Assembly (NCBI RefSeq): GCF_900115085.1
Contig: NZ_FOVF01000014.1
Location: 34,697-98,696 of the forward strand
Direction of reading: 5' to 3'
DNA from: Dokdonella immobilis
GTDB lineage: Bacteria; Pseudomonadota; Gammaproteobacteria; Xanthomonadales; Rhodanobacteraceae
DNA: 64,000 nt
Below are positions 1 to 8,487 of the stretch, in pieces. The translations under genes were made by a program, and so were the position numbers. The notes beneath the pieces were generated by a model. That model did not search any database. It was not told where the DNA came from and saw only the letters and a list, made by a program, of their open reading frames with translations. Numbering within the stretch: the first letter of the stretch is position 1; each line of letters opens with the position of its first letter.

Positions 1-963
1 AGCGCCGACCAGCGCAGCCGCCGAAACGTCTTCGCCGGCCTGGCCCTGGACCGCTGCAGCGAACGTCGGCTCGATCACGCGTGGTTCGAGAGCCAACTGG
101 GCCACGCCGGCGCACGCTTCCTCGTGCTCGATACCGACGGCAAGGCCCTGGTCGACGCGGGTGCGAGCGCCTTGCGCTTCCTCGACGGCGGCGAACGTGC
201 TGACCTGCTGGCCGCGGTCCGGCCTTCACTGCTCGGCCTGGATGCGCAGCACACACCCTACTTCCTGCTCAGCGCCGAAGCCGGCGAGGCCGCCACGCTG
301 GCCACGAACTTCAGCTCGCGCTATCTCGACCTGCGCCGCGCCGGACTCGGCCTGCCGGCATTCGAAGCCGGCCTGTTCGCCTATGCGCGTGGCCTGGCGC
401 ACTGGCAATCGCGCACGCGCTGGTGCAGCGCCTGCGGCAGCGAACTGAGCCTCGAATGGGCCGGACATCGCGCCCGCTGCACCAACCCAGCCTGTGGCAT
501 CGAACATTTCCCGCGGACCGATCCGGCCATCATCGTCATCGTCACCTGGCGCGATGCCTGCCTGCTCGGTCGACAGGCGAGTTGGCCCGCGGGCCGCTAT
601 TCGACCCTGGCCGGATTCGTCGAACCGGGTGAAACCCTCGAGGACGCCGTGCGCCGCGAGGTCTTCGAGGAAGCCGGCGTGCGCGTGGTCGATTGCGATT
701 ACCACTCCTCGCAACCCTGGCCGTTTCCGTCATCGCTGATGCTCGGATTCACCGCGCGCGCGGACGATCCGAGCATCGCCGTCGGCGACGAGATCGACGA
801 GGCGCGCTGGTTCGAAGTCGATGAATTCGTCGCCGATCTCGAAGCGGGACGGCTCGGCCTGCCGCCGCCGTTGTCGGTGTCCTATCGCCTGATCGAGCAT
901 TGGCTCAGGCAGGCCGGCGGTCTTGAGCTCAGCGAACTGAAGGCGCCGGCGACCTGGGCCTGA
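1..963 (+). CDS. nudC: NADH pyrophosphatase NudC (5' truncated by window edge)
   Basis: Nudix hydrolase that cleaves NAD(H) to NMN(H) and AMP; the family also removes NAD caps from RNA. The frame is open to base 1, so the start lies outside and 320 residues are visible. A four-cysteine zinc ribbon (WCSACG ... CTNPACG) precedes the catalytic domain. The Nudix box begins at GFVEPGETLEDAV and continues with REVFEEAG, and the NudC-specific SQPWPFPSS motif follows, which separates NudC from other Nudix enzymes. An internal GTG at 124 is not the start: in-frame sequence before it (VFAGLALDR) resembles the usual NudC N-terminus. ampE follows 58 bases downstream on the same strand. Identification is firm from motifs and architecture. 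Confidence 0.93.
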   Translation, partial: SADQRSRRNVFAGLALDRCSERRLDHAWFESQLGHAGARFLVLDTDGKALVDAGASALRFLDGGERADLLAAVRPSLLGLDAQHTPYFLLSAEAGEAATLATNFSSRYLDLRRAGLGLPAFEAGLFAYARGLAHWQSRTRWCSACGSELSLEWAGHRARCTNPACGIEHFPRTDPAIIVIVTWRDACLLGRQASWPAGRYSTLAGFVEPGETLEDAVRREVFEEAGVRVVDCDYHSSQPWPFPSSLMLGFTARADDPSIAVGDEIDEARWFEVDEFVADLEAGRLGLPPPLSVSYRLIEHWLRQAGGLELSELKAPATWA

Positions 964-1021
964 CTGGACGCGGAAGCTGCGCGGGCTACAATCCTGACCA
1001 CGAACGCCAACGCCGGATCCC

Positions 1022-1903
1022 ATGGCCACGACCCTGATCGCGATTCTCATCGTGCTGCTGTCAACGCATGCATTGCCGGATCTGGCCCGCTTTCGGAACT
1101 TTTCCTGGCTGCGTGACTGGCTGCAGCCGGTCGATGGGAGAGCGGCAGGCGACGTGCGCGTGCGCACCTTGCTGGTGGCCGCATCGCTGGTCGTCCTGAC
1201 CGGCCTGATCCAGGCCGCCCTGCATCGACACTGGTTCGGTTTGCTCGAACTGGCCTTCATGGTCGTCGTGCTGTTCATGTGCTGGGGGCCGCGCGATCTC
1301 GATGCCGACATCGAAGCGGTGCTCAAGGCGCCGGACAGCGCACGGCGCCGTGAGGCGGCCCAGTTCCTCGGTGACGGCGTCAGCCAGGAATCGATCCCGT
1401 TCAATGCCGCGGGCCTGATCGAGGCCAGTTTCGCCGCCGCCCTTTCGCGCCGCTTCGGCGTGCTGTTCTGGTTCGCCGTGCTCGGCCCGGTCGGCGCCCT
1501 GGCCTATCGGCTCGTGCAGCAACTGGCGCGCTCGCCGGCCTTCGCCGAAGCGATCGGCGATTCGCGCATGCGTTTCGAACGCGCCGCCCTGATCATGGAT
1601 TGGGCGCCGGCCCACCTGCTTGCCTGGTCGCTGGCCCTGGTTTCGGATTTCGATGCCATCGTCAGTGCGTGGCGCGACTACCACCACGCCCACGGCCAGG
1701 GCTATTTCACGCTCGATCTCGGCTTCCTGGCGGTGATCGCACGGGCTGGTATCGATGCCGATGTCGCCGCCGGTGACGGCGGCGAAGAAAGCGTCGGCGA
1801 CCCGCTCGCCGAACTGGCCGATACCCAGATTGTCCTGCGCCGCGTGCTGTATGTCTGGTTGGCCGTGATCGCGGTCATCGTGCTCGGCGGCTGGGCGACC
1901 TGA
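1022..1903 (+). CDS. ampE: AmpE-like inner-membrane regulatory protein
   Basis: A 293-residue membrane protein that fits the AmpE family (E. coli AmpE is about 284 residues). AmpE is encoded with the amidase AmpD in enterobacteria and is linked to beta-lactamase induction and peptidoglycan recycling; its biochemical role is not settled. Visible features are an N-terminal hydrophobic segment, a second pair of segments near residues 55-95, the family stretch FWFAVLGPVGALAYRL near residue 150, and a C-terminal hydrophobic segment (VLYVWLAVIAVIVLGGW). The family is distantly related to CobD/CbiB. No ampD is adjacent here; nudC lies just upstream. The ATG at 1022 is the first plausible start after nudC. 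Confidence 0.8.
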   Translation: MATTLIAILIVLLSTHALPDLARFRNFSWLRDWLQPVDGRAAGDVRVRTLLVAASLVVLTGLIQAALHRHWFGLLELAFMVVVLFMCWGPRDLDADIEAVLKAPDSARRREAAQFLGDGVSQESIPFNAAGLIEASFAAALSRRFGVLFWFAVLGPVGALAYRLVQQLARSPAFAEAIGDSRMRFERAALIMDWAPAHLLAWSLALVSDFDAIVSAWRDYHHAHGQGYFTLDLGFLAVIARAGIDADVAAGDGGEESVGDPLAELADTQIVLRRVLYVWLAVIAVIVLGGWAT

Positions 1904-1929
1904 TGATTGGCCCCCTGGAAAGTATCAGC

Positions 1930-2232
1930 GCAATTCGACTCCGGCCCAAGGGAGAAGGAACGATCGGAGAGGCTGCAGCGTGAAGCGCCTCTCCCGCTGG
2001 CGGGAGAGGCTGCCGACAGGCTGGTGAGGGTGGGCGGCAGAGCACGCTTTGGACCCTTCTCCCGCCGGGAGAAGTTGGCGCGCAGCGCCGGATGTGGGTA
2101 CTCCGTGGCGTCGACATCGCGCCTCGCACGGACCCTCATCCGCCTTCGGCACCTACTCCCAGGGGGAGAAGGAAAGGCACGCTGCAGAGCGCGCTTTGGG
2201 CCCTTCCCCCGCCGGGAGAAGGAAAGGCGCGT
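1930..2232. repeat. Cluster of CTTCTCCCG-type hairpin repeats
   Basis: The 343-base gap between the convergent genes ampE and the MFS-acyltransferase holds no convincing gene. It carries several imperfect copies of a dispersed palindrome: CCTCTCCCGC/GCGGGAGAGG at 1988-2009, CTTCTCCCG/CGGGAGAAG at 2056-2074, a degenerate copy near 2156-2172 and another at 2201-2222. The segment 2036-2074 is repeated almost exactly at 2183-2221 (GCAGAGC-GCTTTGG followed by the palindrome). A related copy follows groEL at 22733-22779. The position between convergent 3' ends would suit transcript-end hairpins, but no T-run follows any of them. Confidence 0.75.
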
Positions 2233-2246
2233 CGCAATGAGCCGCC

Positions 2247-4130
2247 TCAGGCCCAGGCGCCGCGCAGCTCGCGCACGCGCTGCTCGAGCGTAGCGGCGCT
2301 GGCTTCGGTCGGTGCGACCGGTTCGCCGACGGCGAGCACGATGCGCGACCAGAACCGCCGCGGCAGGCGCATGCGCCCCGGCGCACTGTCGCGACGGCTG
2401 AAGATGCTGCCCCACAGGCCCCGGATCGCGAGCGGGATGACCGGCACCGCGCGCTGCGCGAGGATGCGCTCGACGCCGGGCCGGAAGGTCGCGATCTCGC
2501 CATCCGCGGTCAGGCCGCCCTCCGGGAAGATGCAGACGATCTCGCCTTCGGCCAGGGCGCGGTCGATTTCGGCGAAGGCCTTTTCGAGCAGGCCCGGATC
2601 CTCCTTGGCCGAGGCGATCGGAATGGCCTTGGCGGTGCGGAAGATGAAGCGCATCACCGGGATGTTGAAGATCTTGTAGTACATGACGAAGCGCGAGGGC
2701 CGGCGCACGCTGCCGGCGACGATCAGCGCGTCCATGTAGCTGACGTGGTTGCAGACGAGCAGGGCAGGCCCATGCTCGGGAATGCGGTCGAGCCCTTCGG
2801 TGCGGATCCGGTACAGCGTGTTGATCAGGATCCACGAAAGGAACCGCATGAGGAACTCGGGGACCAGCGTGTAGATGTAGATGGCCACGGCGGCATTCAG
2901 CACGGCCACGGCCAGGAAGATCTGCGGAATCGAAAAGCCGAGCGCGGTCAGGCCCAGGCCGAGGCCGGCCGACACCACCATGAACAATGCATTGAGGATG
3001 TTGTTGCCGGCGATCACGCGCGAGAGTTCGCTGCGGTCGGTGCGGCTCTGCACGAGGGCGAACAGCGGCACGATGAAGAGGCCGGCGAAGAGGCCGATCA
3101 GGAGCAGGTCGATGACGATGCGCGGGCTGCCAGCGGCGCCGAGGAAGCCCATCACGGTCAGGCCGTGGGCGCTGGCCGCGACGGGGCGCGCGAAGAACAG
3201 GTCGACCGCGAAAACGGTCATGCCGATCGAGCCGAACGGCACCAGGCCGATCTCGACCTTGTGGCCGGACAGGCGTTCGCAGAGCAGTGAGCCGATGCCG
3301 ACACCGACCGAGAACAGGGCCAGGGTCAGGTTGAGCACGCCTTCGCCGCCGCCGAGGAAGGTCTGCGTGTAGGCCGGCAGCTGGGCCGTGAACACGGTGC
3401 CGAAAAACCAGAACCACGAGATGCCGAGGATGGCGTTGAAGATGGTGCGGTCCTTGACCACGTAGCGCAGCACGCGCAGCGTTTCGCTGGCCGGATTCCA
3501 GTTGAACTTGAGGTCCGGCGCGGTGGCCGGCGCCGGAGGGATCGCGCGGCTTACCAGGTAGCCGATCACGGCCACGCCGACGACGAGGATCGAAGCCGCG
3601 GTGGTACCGAAATCGCCGAGCGCCATCAGCGAACCGCCGGCCATCATGCCGATCAGCACGGCCATCGAGGTACCCATCTCGACCAGGCCATTGCCGCCGA
3701 CCAGTTCGTCGATATGCAGCGCCTGCGGCAGGATCGCGTATTTGATCGGGCCGAAAACGGTCGAATGCAGGCCCATCAGGAACAGCACGACGAACAGAAG
3801 CCAGACCTGGTGGGCGTGGAACGCATAAACCGCCATCAGCATCGCCGCGATCTCGAACAGCTTGACGTAGCGGATCAGGCGGGTCTTTTCGAACTTCTCG
3901 GCGATCTGTCCGGCCGTCGCCGAGAACAGGAAGAACGGCAGGATGAACACGGCCGGCGCGATCATTGCGTAGAAGCTGACCGCCTCGATGGCCAGGCCGA
4001 GATGGAAGCCGATCAATACGACCATGCCCTGGCGAAAGGCGTTGTCGTTGAAGGCGCCGAGTGCCTGGGTCGTGAAGAACGGCGCAAAGCGCCGCTTGCC
4101 GAGCAGGGTGAACTGGCTGTGTTCGGACAT
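2247..4130 (-). CDS. MFS transporter fused to a PlsC-type acyltransferase (LplT-Aas-like)
   Basis: A 627-residue fusion. Residues 1 to about 420 form an MFS transporter resembling the lysophospholipid flippase LplT (start MSEHSQFTLLGKRRFAPFF, then FNDNAFRQG). Residues from about 440 form a 1-acylglycerol-3-phosphate acyltransferase domain with the catalytic NHVSYMD box near residue 460 (N-H-x4-D type) and the FPEGG substrate box about 80 residues later. In E. coli LplT imports lysophospholipids and the separate enzyme Aas re-acylates them; here the two activities appear to be on one chain, without the AMP-binding acyl-ACP synthetase domain of Aas. Probable role: recovery and re-acylation of lysophospholipids at the inner membrane (inference). 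The gene diverges from the RsbW-like gene across a 215-base gap. Confidence 0.85.
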   Translation of the reverse strand: MSEHSQFTLLGKRRFAPFFTTQALGAFNDNAFRQGMVVLIGFHLGLAIEAVSFYAMIAPAVFILPFFLFSATAGQIAEKFEKTRLIRYVKLFEIAAMLMAVYAFHAHQVWLLFVVLFLMGLHSTVFGPIKYAILPQALHIDELVGGNGLVEMGTSMAVLIGMMAGGSLMALGDFGTTAASILVVGVAVIGYLVSRAIPPAPATAPDLKFNWNPASETLRVLRYVVKDRTIFNAILGISWFWFFGTVFTAQLPAYTQTFLGGGEGVLNLTLALFSVGVGIGSLLCERLSGHKVEIGLVPFGSIGMTVFAVDLFFARPVAASAHGLTVMGFLGAAGSPRIVIDLLLIGLFAGLFIVPLFALVQSRTDRSELSRVIAGNNILNALFMVVSAGLGLGLTALGFSIPQIFLAVAVLNAAVAIYIYTLVPEFLMRFLSWILINTLYRIRTEGLDRIPEHGPALLVCNHVSYMDALIVAGSVRRPSRFVMYYKIFNIPVMRFIFRTAKAIPIASAKEDPGLLEKAFAEIDRALAEGEIVCIFPEGGLTADGEIATFRPGVERILAQRAVPVIPLAIRGLWGSIFSRRDSAPGRMRLPRRFWSRIVLAVGEPVAPTEASAATLEQRVRELRGAWA

Positions 4131-4345
4131 GGGCGCGGATGGCTGTGCGGGGACGGTGCCGGCAATTTAGCAGAGGCGCGCGGCAGGGCAATGCCGGGAA
4201 TGCGGAACCCGTGCGGGATTGGCCCGGCGGTCGGGTGTATCTTCGCTCGCGTGCAGGGCGGGAACCGGACGCGCGTCGAAGGGTGGCCGCACCGGTTTGC
4301 CAGCCTGGCGCGCTTCGTCCACGATGAACCGGGGAGGGTTCAAGC

Positions 4346-4852
4346 ATGGCGGAAAACGACCGACAGCATCTGCCGCGAACCGCGGCGGCAAGTCGATGGC
4401 GCTATCGCGTGGGGCGCGAGCGTGGCGCGATCGGTCGTTTTGCCGACGCCCTCGAGCACGACCTGGTCGCGGCCGGGGTCGCCGAATCGGTGCGCCAGAC
4501 CCTGGCCACCGTGCTCGATGAGCTGCTGGCCAACGTCCTCATGCACGCCCAGTCCGCGCGTGGCCCCGTGCATGTGCATCTGCGCCGGCGCAAGGATGAC
4601 CTGATCGTGCGGCTTCGCTACTGCGCAACGGCATTCGATCCGACAGCGATCGCGGCGGCGCAGATGCCGGCCTCACTGGCCGCCGCCACACCGGGCGGTG
4701 TCGGCATCGCCATGGTCCGCGCGATGACGCGCGAATTCGTCTACGCGTTCCGACGCGGCGAAAACCACCTGCGCGTGCGTGTGGCGCTCCAGACAGCGGG
4801 AATAGGGAATGGGGAGCGCGGGAATGGGGAATGGGGAATAGGGAATCGTTAA
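4346..4852 (+). CDS. RsbW-like serine kinase / anti-sigma factor (HATPase_c_2)
   Basis: A 168-residue GHKL-fold protein of the RsbW/SpoIIAB type. The N box is DELLANVLMHA (E-x3-N-x3-H pattern, about residues 55-65) and a glycine-rich G box GGVGIAM lies near residue 118. Such proteins bind a sigma factor or phosphorylate a STAS-domain anti-antagonist; no partner gene is adjacent, so the target is unknown. A strong Shine-Dalgarno (GGGGAGGG, 4331-4338) sets the ATG. Oddity: from about residue 151 the tail (AGIGNGERGNGEWGIGNR) is translated from the heptamer repeat arm beginning at 4798, and the stop codon lies in the sequence just after that arm. The native C-terminus was therefore probably altered by the element. 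Confidence 0.8.
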   Translation: MAENDRQHLPRTAAASRWRYRVGRERGAIGRFADALEHDLVAAGVAESVRQTLATVLDELLANVLMHAQSARGPVHVHLRRRKDDLIVRLRYCATAFDPTAIAAAQMPASLAAATPGGVGIAMVRAMTREFVYAFRRGENHLRVRVALQTAGIGNGERGNGEWGIGNR

Positions 4853-4940
4853 AGGCAAGGGCAAGAGCTACAGCAAGAGCAAGCGCAAAAGGCAAAAGCG
4901 AAGAGCGCTCCGCTTGAACCATTCCCCATTCCCTATTCCC
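4798..4940. repeat. Heptamer inverted-arm element, copy A (rsbW-like/purD junction)
   Basis: Left arm 4798-4847 is a run of GGGAATA/GGGAATG-like heptamers with seven GGG tracts. Right arm 4921-4940 is the inverted CCC-type run. A 73-base purine-rich core (AAGGCAAGGGC, AGAGCAAGCGC) lies between. The element joins two convergent genes and overlaps both: 17-18 codons of the RsbW-like gene are in the left arm, and the last codons and TAG stop of purD (CGG GAA TAG) are in the right arm. The arm is followed by CGTTAAAGGC, similar to the boundary seen in the other copies. Confidence 0.85.
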
Positions 4941-6213
4941 GACTGAGCGCTCGGTGGCCAATGTCGCGCCGGTGGAAGGCGCCTTCGAAGCGCAGCCTGG
5001 CCAGGGCCGCGTAGGCGCGTTCGCGGGCGGCGCCGATGTCGCTGCCGAGGGCGCAGACGGTGAGGACGCGTCCGCCGGCCGTGACCACCTGGCCGTCGCG
5101 CTCGCGCGTGCCGGCATGGAAGACCTTGGTGTCCTTGCCGAAGTCGGTGTCGAGGCCGTCGATCGGATCGCCGCTGCGGACCTTGCCCGGGTATCCGTGC
5201 GCGGCCATGACCACGCCGATCGCCGGACGCGGGTCCCATTGCACGTGCATGCCCTTGAGCCGGCCGGCCAGCGCCGATTCGATCAGTTCGACCAGATCGG
5301 ACTGCAGGCGCAGCATGATCGGCTGTGTTTCCGGATCGCCGAAGCGCACGTTGAATTCGATGACCTTCGGCGCGCCGTGACGGTCGATCATCAGGCCGGC
5401 GTAGAGGAAGCCGATGAATGGCGCACCTTCGGCGGCCATGCCGGCCAGGGTCGGCCGGATCACCTCGTCCATGATGCGACGATCGACTTCGGGCGTGACC
5501 ACCGGCGCAGGCGAATAGGCGCCCATGCCGCCGGTGTTCGGTCCGGTATCGGCCTCGCCGACGCGCTTGTGATCCTGGCTGGTCGCCATTGGCAGTGCGT
5601 TCTGGCCGTCGGAGATGACGATGTAGCTGGCCTCCTCGCCCTCGAGGAATTCCTCGATGACCACGCGCGCCGAGGCATCGCCGAGCGAGTGCGCCCCGAG
5701 CATGTCGTGCAGCGCCTGCTCGGCATCACCGAGGGTCAATGCAACGACCACGCCCTTGCCGGCGGCAAGCCCGTCGGCCTTGATGACGATCGGTGCGCCG
5801 TGCTTGCGCACGTAGGCCAGGGCCGGTTCGAGATCGGTGAACACGGCATGCCGCGCGGTCGGAATGTTGTGGCGGGCGAGGAAGGCCTTGGCGTAGGCCT
5901 TCGATCCTTCCAGCTGCGCCGCGATGCGACGCGGCCCGAAGCAGGCGAGGCCGGCGGCACGGAACCGGTCGACGACGCCGAGCACGAGCGGAATCTCCGG
6001 ACCGACCACGGTCAGGTCGATCTTCTCGCGCCGCGCCAGCGCGAGCAGTCCGTCGATGTCGTTGACCGCCACATCGGCATTGCGCATGCGCGGCTCGTGC
6101 GCGGTGCCGGCATTGCCCGGTGCCACGACGACTTCGGTGACGCGCCTGGACTGGGCCAGTTTCCAGGCCAGCGCATGCTCGCGCCCACCGGAGCCCACAA
6201 CCATGATTTTCAT
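4933..6213 (-). CDS. purD: Phosphoribosylamine-glycine ligase PurD
   Basis: ATP-grasp enzyme of purine synthesis joining phosphoribosylamine and glycine to give GAR. The 426 residues have the usual length and order: N-terminal GSGGREHALAWKLA, the ATP-grasp core with KADGLAAGKGV, the GPNTGGMGAYSPAP loop, FNVRFGDPETQ with metal and phosphate ligands, and the C-terminal AHGYPG. It lies downstream of purH on the same strand, separated by a 192-base spacer that contains repeat copy B. Its own 3' end runs into copy A: the final R-E-stop is encoded by GGGAATAG-type repeat. Confidence 0.97.
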   Translation of the reverse strand: MKIMVVGSGGREHALAWKLAQSRRVTEVVVAPGNAGTAHEPRMRNADVAVNDIDGLLALARREKIDLTVVGPEIPLVLGVVDRFRAAGLACFGPRRIAAQLEGSKAYAKAFLARHNIPTARHAVFTDLEPALAYVRKHGAPIVIKADGLAAGKGVVVALTLGDAEQALHDMLGAHSLGDASARVVIEEFLEGEEASYIVISDGQNALPMATSQDHKRVGEADTGPNTGGMGAYSPAPVVTPEVDRRIMDEVIRPTLAGMAAEGAPFIGFLYAGLMIDRHGAPKVIEFNVRFGDPETQPIMLRLQSDLVELIESALAGRLKGMHVQWDPRPAIGVVMAAHGYPGKVRSGDPIDGLDTDFGKDTKVFHAGTRERDGQVVTAGGRVLTVCALGSDIGAARERAYAALARLRFEGAFHRRDIGHRALSRE

Positions 6214-6219
6214 GGTTGC

Positions 6220-6390
6220 GGGATTCGGGATTTGGGATTCGGGATTCGAAAGAGCACGGGCGTCATGTCACTCGTTGTCATAGGGGCAGTGTCAGTGTGC
6301 TGTGATGGGTCGGCGTGAGATCAGAGCCGGCGATGGCCACAAACTCTGGCATGACCCATCGAATCCCGAATCCCCAATCCCGAATCCCGG
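6220..6390. repeat. Heptamer inverted-arm element, copy B (purH-purD junction)
   Basis: Left arm 6220-6247 is four heptamers (GGGATTC, GGGATTT, GGGATTC, GGGATTC). Right arm 6361-6390 is the inverted GAATCCC run ending in GG. The core of 113 bases has no gene. Left of the core the boundary reads GATTCGAAAGAGC. The element fills nearly the whole purH-purD spacer; the left arm begins 7 bases from the purD start codon, on its upstream side, so any purD ribosome-binding site must overlap or adjoin it. Confidence 0.88.
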
Positions 6391-6405
6391 CACTAGCGCG
6401 CCGCG

Positions 6406-7983
6406 CTAGTGCCTGAAATGCCTCACCCCGGTGAACACCATGGCCATGTCGTGTTCGTCGGCGGCGACGATCACTTCGTTGTCGCGCATCGAACCGCCGG
6501 GCTGGATGACCGCGCGGATGCCGGCCTGGGCGGCCATGTCGATGCCGTCGCGGAACGGAAAGAAGGCATCCGAGGCCATCACGCTGCCGGGGACGCTGAG
6601 CCCGGCTTCCTCGGCCTTGATCGCGGCGATGCGGGCGCTGATCACGCGGCTCATCTGGCCGGCGCCGATGCCGATGGTGCGGCTCTCGCGGGCATAGACG
6701 ATGGCATTGGATTTCACGTACATCGATACGTGCCAGGCGAACAGCAGGTCGCGCAGTTCGTCGGCGTTCGGCACGCGCCTGGAGACGACCTTGAGGTCAG
6801 TCAGCATCAGGGTGTCGCGATCCGCGTCCTGGGCCAGCATGCCGCCGGCGATGCGCTTGTAGTCGACCGACTGGCCCGATTGTTCCGGCCAGTCGCCGGT
6901 GGCCAGCAGGCGCACATTCGGCTTCTTCGCGAAAGCGGCCAGTGCGGCATCTTCGACGCCCGGCGCAATCACGACTTCGACGAACTGGCGCTCGAGGATC
7001 AGTGCGGCCGTCTCTGCGTCGAGCCGGTGGTTGAAGGCGATGATGCCGCCGAAGGCCGACACCGGATCGCAGGCGTAGGCGTGCTCGTAGGCCTCGCGCA
7101 CGCTGGCGCCGAGGGCGACGCCGCATGGATTGGCGTGCTTGACGATGACGCAGGCCGGCGTGCGCTGGAACGCCTTGACGCACTCGAGCGCGGCATCGGC
7201 GTCGGCGAGGTTGTTGTAGGACAGTTCCTTGCCGGCCAGTACCTGGGCCGTGGCAATGGTGCCGCGCGGCGCATTGCGTTCGACGTACAGCGCTGCGGCC
7301 TGATGCGGATTCTCGCCGTAACGGAGGATGCGCTTGCGCTCGTAGGCGAGGTGCAGGTTCGGCGGGAACGGCTCGCTGTTCTCGCCCTGGGTTCGGGCGC
7401 CGAGCCAGCTGGCGACGCGGCCGTCGTAGGTGGCGGTATGGGCGTAGGCCTTGGCCGCGAGGCGCCGACGCAACTCGATCGGGGTGCCGCCATGGGCCAG
7501 CGCATCGAGCACTTCGGCATAGTCGGCCGGATCGCACAGCACGATCACGTGTTCGTGGTTCTTGGCCGCCGCGCGCAGCATGGCCGGGCCGCCGATATCG
7601 ATGTTCTCGATGGCCTCCTCGAGGCTGCAATCAGGACGTGCCGTGACCGTGTCGAAGGGATAGAGGTTGACCACGAGCAGATCGATCGCGGCAATACCGT
7701 GTTCGGCCATGACCGCGTCGTCGGTGCCGCGGCGGCCGAGCAGGCCGCCATGCACGAGCGGGTGCAGGGTCTTGACGCGGCCGTCCATGATCTCCGGGAA
7801 ACCGGTCAGGGCGCTGACCTCGGTCACCGGCAGGTGCGCACCACGCAGGGTCTGCGCGGTACCGCCGGTGGAAACGAGGCTGATGCCCAGCGCATCGAGG
7901 CCGCGAGCGAGGTCGCAGAGGCCGGACTTGTCGGACACGCTGAGCAGCGCGCGGCGGGCGGGGGCAAGCGGAGTTTCGAACAT
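6406..7983 (-). CDS. purH: Bifunctional AICAR transformylase / IMP cyclohydrolase PurH
   Basis: Catalyses the last two steps of IMP synthesis. The 525 residues match the family. The N-terminal cyclohydrolase domain (about 1-200) shows [16 protein letters not shown] and [13 protein letters not shown]. The C-terminal transformylase shows [15 protein letters not shown] and the terminal [10 protein letters not shown] plus FTGVRHFRH. It lies 61 bases downstream of fis and upstream of purD on the same strand, in a conserved Xanthomonadales arrangement. Confidence 0.98.
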   Translation of the reverse strand: MFETPLAPARRALLSVSDKSGLCDLARGLDALGISLVSTGGTAQTLRGAHLPVTEVSALTGFPEIMDGRVKTLHPLVHGGLLGRRGTDDAVMAEHGIAAIDLLVVNLYPFDTVTARPDCSLEEAIENIDIGGPAMLRAAAKNHEHVIVLCDPADYAEVLDALAHGGTPIELRRRLAAKAYAHTATYDGRVASWLGARTQGENSEPFPPNLHLAYERKRILRYGENPHQAAALYVERNAPRGTIATAQVLAGKELSYNNLADADAALECVKAFQRTPACVIVKHANPCGVALGASVREAYEHAYACDPVSAFGGIIAFNHRLDAETAALILERQFVEVVIAPGVEDAALAAFAKKPNVRLLATGDWPEQSGQSVDYKRIAGGMLAQDADRDTLMLTDLKVVSRRVPNADELRDLLFAWHVSMYVKSNAIVYARESRTIGIGAGQMSRVISARIAAIKAEEAGLSVPGSVMASDAFFPFRDGIDMAAQAGIRAVIQPGGSMRDNEVIVAADEHDMAMVFTGVRHFRH

Positions 7984-8045
7984 CGGTCAGCCGGAGGCGG
8001 TCTTGCAATCGCGCAGTATAGCGGCGCAGGGGGCGCGGAAGTCGC

Positions 8046-8324
8046 TCAACTGAGGCCGTACTGCTGGAGCTTCTTGCGCAGGGTCGCGCGATTGATGCCG
8101 AGCGCGGCGGCGGCGCGGCTCTGGTTGCCGCCATACCAGTCCATGACTTCCCGCAGCAGCGGCTGCTCGACTTCGCCGAGCACGAGCGCATGCAGTCCCT
8201 CGGTTGGCTGCGACTCGACATCGCTCAGATAGCGCCGGACGGCGCGTGCGACGCATTCGCGCAAGGCGGGTTGCAAGGCGGAATCGTGCGCGGCGTCAAC
8301 GCGCAACGGAGAAACGGCATTCAC
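8046..8324 (-). CDS. fis: DNA-binding protein Fis
   Basis: Nucleoid protein that bends DNA and modulates rRNA promoters and recombination. The C-terminus VLGEVEQPLLREVMD followed by GGNQSRAAAALGINRATLRK and KLQQYGLS aligns closely with E. coli Fis, including the helix-turn-helix. I chose a GTG start at 8324 giving 92 residues (VNAVSPLRVD...), because the family is about 98 residues and the longer frame upstream is low-complexity and not Fis-like. A G-rich stretch (GGGGGCCC) lies about 8 bases upstream as a possible ribosome-binding site. It lies between the DUF3426 gene and purH. Confidence 0.92.
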   Translation of the reverse strand: MNAVSPLRVDAAHDSALQPALRECVARAVRRYLSDVESQPTEGLHALVLGEVEQPLLREVMDWYGGNQSRAAAALGINRATLRKKLQQYGLS

Positions 8325-8487
8325 GGAAATCGGGCCCCCGAGGCTTGTTCTTGTCGTGACGGCGCCACGTGAACTCCTGATTTCGCGTGGCGGGTCGTGG
8401 ATAGTAGCGCCACGCGAGGCGCTTGATAAGTGCTGTTTGTCGTTTCCGGTGAATTCGGTAACCGAACGGAACGGATTCGCCGGGCTT

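Noticed and set aside
1..123. NudC starting at the GTG at position 124
   Set aside because: The reading frame continues upstream to base 1 with NudC-like sequence, so the gene is truncated by the window instead.
1702..4347. An 881-codon minus-strand frame across the MFS-acyltransferase gene
   Set aside because: It runs through the repeat patch and a real gene in another frame and has Arg/Pro-rich content with no recognisable domain.
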